Positions 11,201-20,200 of a stretch of DNA of 64,000 nt are shown in pieces (the stretch's first letter is position 1; every line of letters starts with the position of its first letter). A model generated the notes under the pieces. That model was given only the letters and a program-made list of their open reading frames with translations. It was not told the DNA's origin and searched no databases. The DNA is from Limnephilus marmoratus (Eukaryota > Arthropoda > Insecta > Trichoptera > Limnephilidae): positions 20,088,627-20,152,626 of the forward strand of contig OU862922.1 in the NCBI GenBank assembly GCA_917880885.1, in the 5' to 3' direction. The position numbers were made by a program, and so were the translations under genes.

Positions 11201-14200
11201 GGAGAAGAAATTCTGGGAAGGAAAACGAAGGGTGGGTAGGAATGAGGGGTGGGTAGGAATATGAGGGTCAATCGGTCCAGTAGTGAAGGTAAATAGGTCT
11301 TCCTCGATCACTCTCTCCCGATACGGCCTGCCACGCAGGAGGTTGGGAAACGTGTGTGCCGCAAAGACAAACCTCACCCCATAAAACTTTTTAATAGTAT
11401 CAACGTCATTAAGCAACTCTACTTTGCCTACGTACGAAGTCATTTGGAGTTTGCGTCAGTTGTTTGGTCTCCATTTTATAAAATCCATACGAACAAAATT
11501 GAAGCAATTCAAAACAAATTCCTCAAATATCTTTGTTACAAGTCATATGTAAGATTTAATAATTATGCAGAGGCAGCCTCATACTTTAAAATTGATTCAT
11601 TGAGTGTACGAAGGCATCATAAGGATGCAATATTCCTGTATAAATTAGTTAACAATAATATTCAATGCCCAGAGTTGCTAAATAAAATTCAATTTAATGT
11701 ACCTGCGCGTACAACACGCTCTTCTGTCCTGTTCAGGGTTGATCAATGCAAGACAAACTGCAAGCAAAATTCTTGTCTGAACAGACTATGCAATAGTTAC
11801 AATAGCATATTATCCAAGGTGGACATTTTCAATTCCGAACCTACCAAATATAAGGGGTACATAAAAGAGTATTTCTCTGATGTTCCATGAATATGTTATG
11901 TGTCTATGTTTCTATCGTTTATCTTTAATTCTGTTATGATTTGATTTATATGTACAATCTGGCTTCTTATGGTTACCAATGTATTGATATTTTATGTTTT
12001 ATGTAAATTTTAGTTTTATATACTTAATCTTTTGTTTTATAAAATTTTTGATCTCATACTGCTTTATTATAAATTTATTATTTAATTTTTTTTTATTATG
12101 CTGTTAATCAGAGGAAAAGTCACATGGAGGAAATCCATAATTGGTTTTATTTTGGCTATACAAACATGTACAAACTGTAAAAATGTAAACTGTCGATTTC
12201 CCGAAAATAAATAAATAAATAAGTTTCCCACTTGGGGTGACCTTTGGCACGGGTGTTGGTTAACCAATAAACTGTACCCTTATCAGTATGTACCCATTCC
12301 CGCCTCCCAAATAATAAATACATATTTACAACTGTGGCTTAAAGTTAGGGATATACAATTAGCATACTTCTTTTACTTTTTACATTTCTTTTACATTTAC
12401 ACCGTTATATTCTTTATTCTGTTGTACTATTCATACGTTAATTTAATTATGTTAATAGCACATGTGTGCCGTATAGATGGAAATAAATAAATAATATGCG
12501 AGTGTGTAAGTTCGCATGTGATATAAGTGAAATCTTCGCATGCGATGTAGTGAAAATAGGAGGCCGATTATTCTTTCTCGTTCTCTCGCAGGCCAAATCC
12601 TATAGATGTATGTGTGTTCATCTCTTTTTAGTTTACGCTCTTTCGTTTAATCGAATTTCAAAACACAACGGTGCTAAATAAGTTTTCACATCAAAAAAAC
12701 TGTTCAATCTTAAGAGGAAGTCACAAGCTAAAAATATATGTACTCTGAGAGTGCCTTATATCGCCACGATTACAGGTAATAGGAATGAGGTCACGATTTC
12801 AAGCGAAATAGTGGTATTTATATATTTAAGAAGAAGAAGATAACAATAATAATGTCACCGAAAATATGAAAGAGAACAAGACACAGAAAAACAAAAAAAG
12901 ACAATGGTTCCAACTGGGACTGTTAACTATTTAACGCGCACGTCCCGGTTAGACGAGAGGTCTGGGTTCGTGTCCCAGTTGCGACCATTGTTTTATTTCT
13001 GTTTTTCTGTGTCTTGTTCTCTTTCACATTTTCGTTTAGATTATTATTGTTATCTTCTTCTTTAATGATATATTACGTTGATGAGGATAACCTTCAAAAG
13101 GGAGTTTGTCTTATAAAAAATTGAATATTCATTTAGATTTTTATAAAAAGTCAATAGTTCCATATGAATAAATTCGGATACATTTATCCGAGACGCTATC
13201 CAGGATTCAAACCAATTCTAAGAATGACTGTTTCCAATTAAAAGGGTAGTTGCCCATAATATGGAAAAATATTTAGTTGAAGATAATATTGTTAATTCTA
13301 AAATTTGAAATATGAGATTGACAATTACGACGGTTTGACAGAAGGTGGCAATAGCGAAATTGGTTAACGCGCATGTCCCGGTTAGACGAGAGGTCTGTGT
13401 TCGTGTTCATGTCCCAGATACGAATATTGTCTTTTTTCTTTTTTTCTGTGTCTTGGTCTCTTTCATATTTTTGTTTAGATTATTATTGTTATCTTCTTCT
13501 TCAATGATGTATTACGTTGATGGGAATAACCTTCAAAAGACATAAAAGAGAGTTTATTTTATTAAAAAAAATTGTATTTAAAAAAAGTTGTTTCTGATAC
13601 GCGTTCGTGCACTAATAATTGATTACTAATGAAAAAAATACATTTTTATATTGTTTATATAGTAATCAGCCATTTTATTTTAATGTGCTCCTTGGTGCAA
13701 TGAGGGCAAATGGGGGGCTGGGTGCTGGCGAGACATCTTTGAGCTGTATGGCCGAACTTGAGGCAATGGTAGCATTGCGTGAGCGGATTGTAGTCTTCAG
13801 GAAATGCATTTTTTTGTCAATTTATCCAAAGCATATTTTTAATGCAAACATATTCGCAGTAAAGATTTCTCAAAAAAAGTTATTTAGCGTTAATTTTCAC
13901 CCTTATTATTTCCTATTTTTGACGTTTTAATAATTTCAAAGTTTTTAATTAATGTGCATATTTTTTTGCAGTTGCCTGGCTTGATTTTGACGACCTTCAA
14001 TTCAAGAAACGTATGTACTTCATGACTACCTCTTACGCCCAGAGCAAACTAGCTATCACAATGTTCACCTATGAATTAGCGGAACGATTGAAGGTAATAA
14101 ACAAATCAATTTTATCCTTTGCTGTATAATGTAAGGAAACTATTTAAAATTGATAAAAGGCTTGAACTGTCGAGAGATGGGAGGTGAGTAGAGAATGTGT

Positions 14201-17200
14201 TCAAATATAAGGTTGTAATTTATGTCAATAGGTGTCACATAACGTGACTTATGGTAATAAGGGTTTTGATTGATACTCACAAGCTTTCAACATATGTCAG
14301 TAGATGGCAGATATGTATAAATTATATACGGTTCTAATTTATGTCAATAGATGTCACTTTTCCAAAAGTCTACGAACACGTAGGTATTGAAGAATTTTAT
14401 AATAAGGTTGGTCCGTTTCTGTACGTCACGCGTTCACGTTATTGATTGTTTCAGCATATGTTCTGAAAATATTCCTCATGATTGTTTCAGTATATGTTCT
14501 GAGACAGTATACAATGTATAAGTTAGCGAAAAAGGAGGGCGCTACCGCCGCATTAAAATATAAATTACTTAACAGACGGATTGCAATCTTTAGAGCACAG
14601 GCGTCGGGTGGGAATGCTATATTTGTTCTACCGGTATTACAATGGAAGATGCTCCGAGAAATTAGCGTCATTGATCCCTTCGGCACCGGTGCATAGCCAA
14701 GAAACACGCCAAACGCGTGCCCAACATTTGTACACGGTTGACATTTGTCACATGAGTACAGGTCGCTTCTTCGATTCGTTCTTGTGTTCAACAGCTTGGC
14801 TGTGGAATGATTTGCCGGCCTCTATGTCTCGTCCTTCCTACAAAATGGGTCTCTTCAAGACCAATGTTCATTCCTTCCGCTCCTCAAAAAGACCCTCTAC
14901 ACAGCATTCCAGATGACATAGGCCCTGAGAGAAATTATATTCCTCAAGGACTCCTGTGTGGAATTAAGGGAACGTACCCATACTACGTGACACGTTTAGG
15001 GGGGGGGGGTCTTCAAAATGTCACGCTTGGTACAAATGAGCGGCGGGTTGCTTAGGTTTTTGGTCACCGGGGGGGGAGGGGGGGGGAGGGTAGAAATTGC
15101 AAAAAAGTTGGTCACGTAGTATAGGTACGTTCCCAAATGTAAAAAAAATTAAATATATAAATATACTAGCTGACCCGGACACGCATTCCTGTGGTTAACG
15201 AAACGTAACGCCATCTACCGGTTGGTTACCCAACCCTTATAACCAACGCCATCTGTTAATTTGCATAAAAAATAAATTCACACCGCCCGCTTGCCAGCCC
15301 GCTCCCTTTTTATATTATATATTTCAACCAATTTACATAAAAACCCCGACAAATTATATACGTAAACCTTCCTCAAAAATCACTGTATATATTGGTGAAA
15401 ACCGCATGAAAATCCGTTCATTAGTTTTTTGAGTTTATCGCGAACAGACAGTCAGTCAGACGGACAGACGCGTCGCGCCGGTCGGAGGACTTTAATTTAT
15501 AATATGTAGAGATGGCATTAGTTCATGTTTATCCCACCGCCAATACACGTGGCACTGCAATGGCTCCATTAAAATTTGGTCGCTGCAATTTGAATGTATT
15601 AAGGATTTGCAACCAAATGGACCAAACAAATTATAAAGGAATTATGTTTCCTAAAAACATAATTCTATTTACAGCTTGTTATAACTGTGACGCAATATTT
15701 AATCTATCATAAATATTACAAGAGATGTGCCGATTATTTTTTTATGTCAATGAGGAAAAAAATAGAAGTCACTAGAAAAAACAACATTTAGAAACTTCAC
15801 TAATGTTTTGTAAATTCACAATAGTGGGAATTCAGCTTATATAAGATAAACAATATGGCTCAGTCACAACGTAATCTTTATTTTTATTTTCAGTGTCGTT
15901 TCTATTTAGGTACATATTTGTTTAAGAATGTTAATAATCGATATTAATAGATTTCAACAAATGTTTTTTAAAAATCATGAATGGTGATCGTTACTAATAT
16001 AATAAGGGTGTTAAGATACGTACTTGACTTATTTTAACCAGTGATTCCTGATATTATTTGGAGAAAAAAATATAAATGGAATTTTGATCTCAGGTAACAT
16101 TATTGATCTTTAATTTTTTTCAAATAAAAACATTTTTTTAGGTATTAGACAATTAGGGTCGGCTACTCGGCTGAGTGACCAGTGACAAGAGGAAGATTTT
16201 TTTGTTAGATTTAAAAAAAAATTTAAAAAAAAAGCCAAAAAAAAAGTCACTGGATTCCAAAATATCAAATTACAGTTTTTACTCCAAATAATCAGGAATC
16301 GTCAGGAATCACTCGTAAAAGGAAGTCATTACGTCCTTTAACACACTGTATAATATGTAGGCACTTAGTGTAAAGGCTTTGATATCCGTCAAGGCAAGGA
16401 TTGTGGCTCCACTAATGAGGTCGAATCTTTTGAAGTTATTTGACAATGTGATTTTATAAAATGCCTTTGAAAAGTATTTTCTAGCTCTAAAGAATTGCTT
16501 CCGCACTGATTAAAAAGATGGTAAATATAGGTAGGTTTTGTACCATAATATACAATAAATATGGTCAGTGGTTGAGTGGGCATAGCGTTTGGGTCCCACC
16601 CGAGCGTCGCGTGTTCGATTCCTCGACTGGCTAAGTCCTCCATCACAACACAAGCAACATTTTCGGCTTTCTGTGGTGGTAGTAGGAGATTTTCAAACAT
16701 TGTTGGGTTATTTGTAACCCGGGAATATTTGTCTTTCTTTAAAAAAAAAATATAAAGGAAATACGTTCGTAGGTTTATTTATTGTGTATTTCGTATTGTG
16801 ATTAGATAGATATATCAATAGAATAGTATCAAAATAACCTTAAAACAAATTTAGTATTAATATTTTATCGGTACTTCAAAATAAAATAATTATTTTAATA
16901 TTTCAATCAATTAGGTTAATCGAGTTTGGTAAAAAAATGTTACTTCATAAGGCATATTAATTAGCATAACTTCCACTGGCGTGCATTGCTCTATGACCAA
17001 AGGTAGGAAGGTAATTTTCGAGTTTTCGGGTATTAATTATTGTTCTTTGGTTCCATGACAATATATTGGAGAGTCTAGATTGGTACCTATCAGTGGCGGT
17101 CGGTGACTTTTTGTATAAGAGATGCTGAAGTATATACCTACCTAATATCAAATATAAATACCTACAGATTAGTCCACGAACAAGATGCGATTACTGACAA

Positions 17201-20200
17201 AAATACTATGTCTTTATGCTTCACATCAATTATTACAGATCTAAAATTAAATTATTAAATAGATATTATGAAGATATTTAACGTATCAATCGGCATTCGT
17301 TATTCAAGCCAAATTGTTAAAATCGTCGCACGAACAAATTCACTAAAACGTACCGAATTTATCCACGCGCTTTGTTATGCTATTCTGTGCACTATGCCTA
17401 CGCGCATTAAAGTCGTTTTCTGCGCGTTGGATGCTCTCATCGAATGCGTATACTGCTTAGGCAAAACTTGACAGGCAGAACTAAACGCGCATGCGCAAAT
17501 ATCAAACTTTTTCTAACATCGTGGATGCAGAATGGAGCAGAGAATCTACTGTTGCTGGTATTGGTGCGTTTACGTGACATTAGACACACTACCATGGAGA
17601 ATGGTGTTGTTATTATGTATTTATTATATTTATTATACTTATCAAGGAAGACTTATTTTCAACCGATTACCGGATGAAATTAGAAAAATTAATGATAAAA
17701 TCCAATTAATAAACACTGTTAAAAAATATTTTAAAGATAATATTAAAAAAAAAACTAAAAAAAAAGTTTCCGACTAATCTAATCTCAAGAACAACTACTT
17801 ATAACTCAGTTTCCAAGTGATACTCTGTTCTTCAAATAAGTTAAATTTTGTATTGTTTTTAGCAACTAATTACATATCACAGAACTTACAACTTATTGTT
17901 TTTTACATTCACATTGTAATTTAAGAACTTAAATATAGCATTAAAAATGTACACTACTCTTCCAGACACAAGCTAATGCTTCCATGGAAGAGTGGTATTA
18001 ACGTATTTTAAAATGAACATGTACGCAAATTACTACATTATCTAAATGTATATTATATTTTATATGCTAAAATAAATAAATAAACAAAAAAAAAAAAAAA
18101 AATAATTCTTTCCGATCCGCGCGTCGCGTTTTGTTGTTTTTGGCGCTGAGGTTGGGACGGTGTCGTTAAATTGCAGTATTTATTGCTGTTTACGGCTAGA
18201 AAAAAATAAGCTCAAAGCCTTTTAAATGCTGAATAAATAAAAAAAAAATATTATTATATTTATTATACGCCTCAAAAGGAAGGGAAGCGCCGCATCCACA
18301 GCATGTATGGAGGGACTGCGCCTACCTACTATACTACCTATGTAGTATCGTTCTGGTGAGAAACCATCATTCGAGCAACTGTTGACCATCATTGACCAAC
18401 ATTCAAGTTTAATGAAATGACTCAAAACGTTTGTCTCTAAAAGTGAAGAAAAAAAAATTGCCCGTCATATTTTCAAGACTTTTCAAACGGGTGATGAAGT
18501 AACAATCCTTTGAGTTGTCCGGTCACCGATCCCAACATCTTCATAATATGATCCCACCATGCTCCATGCATTTGCAAAATGTATGATCGCACAATTATCC
18601 CAGAATTCGCGTATGATCCTACAATATAAACTCCATAGACATCCAAAGTCTACTAAGAAACCCCGAATCTTTCCTTATTCCTTTTCAAAGAACTAATAAT
18701 AATAATTATTGGATAATTTGTAGAGCGCCGTTTTTGTGAAAAATCAACTAACTTAACGGTCTCCCAACCCTTTGTGCGAATTTGTCGACTATATAACATC
18801 CACTATACTATAGTGACACGATTCCAGACAAATTTAGCGACAGCCCTCAGATCTTTACAAAATTTCTCGAATCTTCTGTTTTCATTTGACTTCACTTGAA
18901 CCAAAACTTGATTTGCTCTCGTTTTATAGTTGTTGTTTTACATAATATTGAACATCGTTATCAGTCGGTTTGTATTCATTCTTTGTATTTTTTTTCACCA
19001 TTTATTTGCACAATGTACATAGGACGGGCGGCGTGGATTTAATTTTTACATAAATCTACAGTTTTATTCTGAGATTGACGAAATATTGCACATATGACGA
19101 AAGAAGAGGAAGATCACTGTCTACAAGAGATTTCAAAAACCATTCCATTCTCTTTTCTCATCCCTTAAAGTATTATCGATGAAATTTTGTGCAAATGACG
19201 GTCAAAATCAGAAGAAAATTATTACTGTGTACATGATTTACTTTAAAAAAAAACCCGTGAAAAACCCGGACCACGCCATTATAAATAAAATAGTTATAAT
19301 TAAAATGCAACGAGTTTCTACACTATCTACTGTACCCATTGACTACTTTATTTAGATAAAATGTAAACTATTTATGTTCATCTTCCAGAAACGAGGCATC
19401 TCAAACATCACCGCCTACAGCCTCCACCCGGGGGTGGTGAAGACAGACATTAGCCGCAGCCTTAATTCCATGTTCTATGGGAGCCGCTTTATCTGGGACA
19501 GCTTGTGCGGGACCTTCTTCAAGACGCCCGCCTCGGGGGCGCAGACGATCGTGTACTGCTCAGTGGATGAAGGTTGTGCGGAAGAATCTGGACACTATTA
19601 CAGGTGAGATTTTTGTACGATTAAGTTACCTTCTGAGACTTTGGACTTTTCAGCGCCCTTGTGGTGATTTTTTACAAAAAACAACGCCGTACAAAAATTA
19701 TCTAATTATATTGATATTCACACACATACATACATTTTTACATACACCCATGCATGTATGTATTCATATACAACAAATATGTATAGCATAATAAATATAT
19801 ATATAAATATTTATTTATTTTTTATATAAGAGAACAAAGGTAAATTTTCTTATAGCCCGCGCATCAAGGTGGGTAAAGGATGGATATGGGTAGGCGGTGG
19901 AGAAGATTGTCATCGGGACTTGATTGCTCGAGACATGAGATGCTTGGGTTCGGATTTGAAGCAAGTTTGGAGAAAAATGTTTTGGCTAGGTCTATAATGT
20001 GTTTTTTAAGTGGAGGGATTTTCGTGCCTGAATTAATAATGCTTTTTCGCACGAACCAAGGGCTTTTGGTGAATCTTCTAATTTTGGACATTTTGGAAGG
20101 TTTCTAGACTCTTAGTATTGCTTGAGGCCCAAATTGGAGCGGCGTAAGTCATGATGGGTCGCAATTTTGATTTGTAAATAAGAATTTTGTTCTGTAGTGA

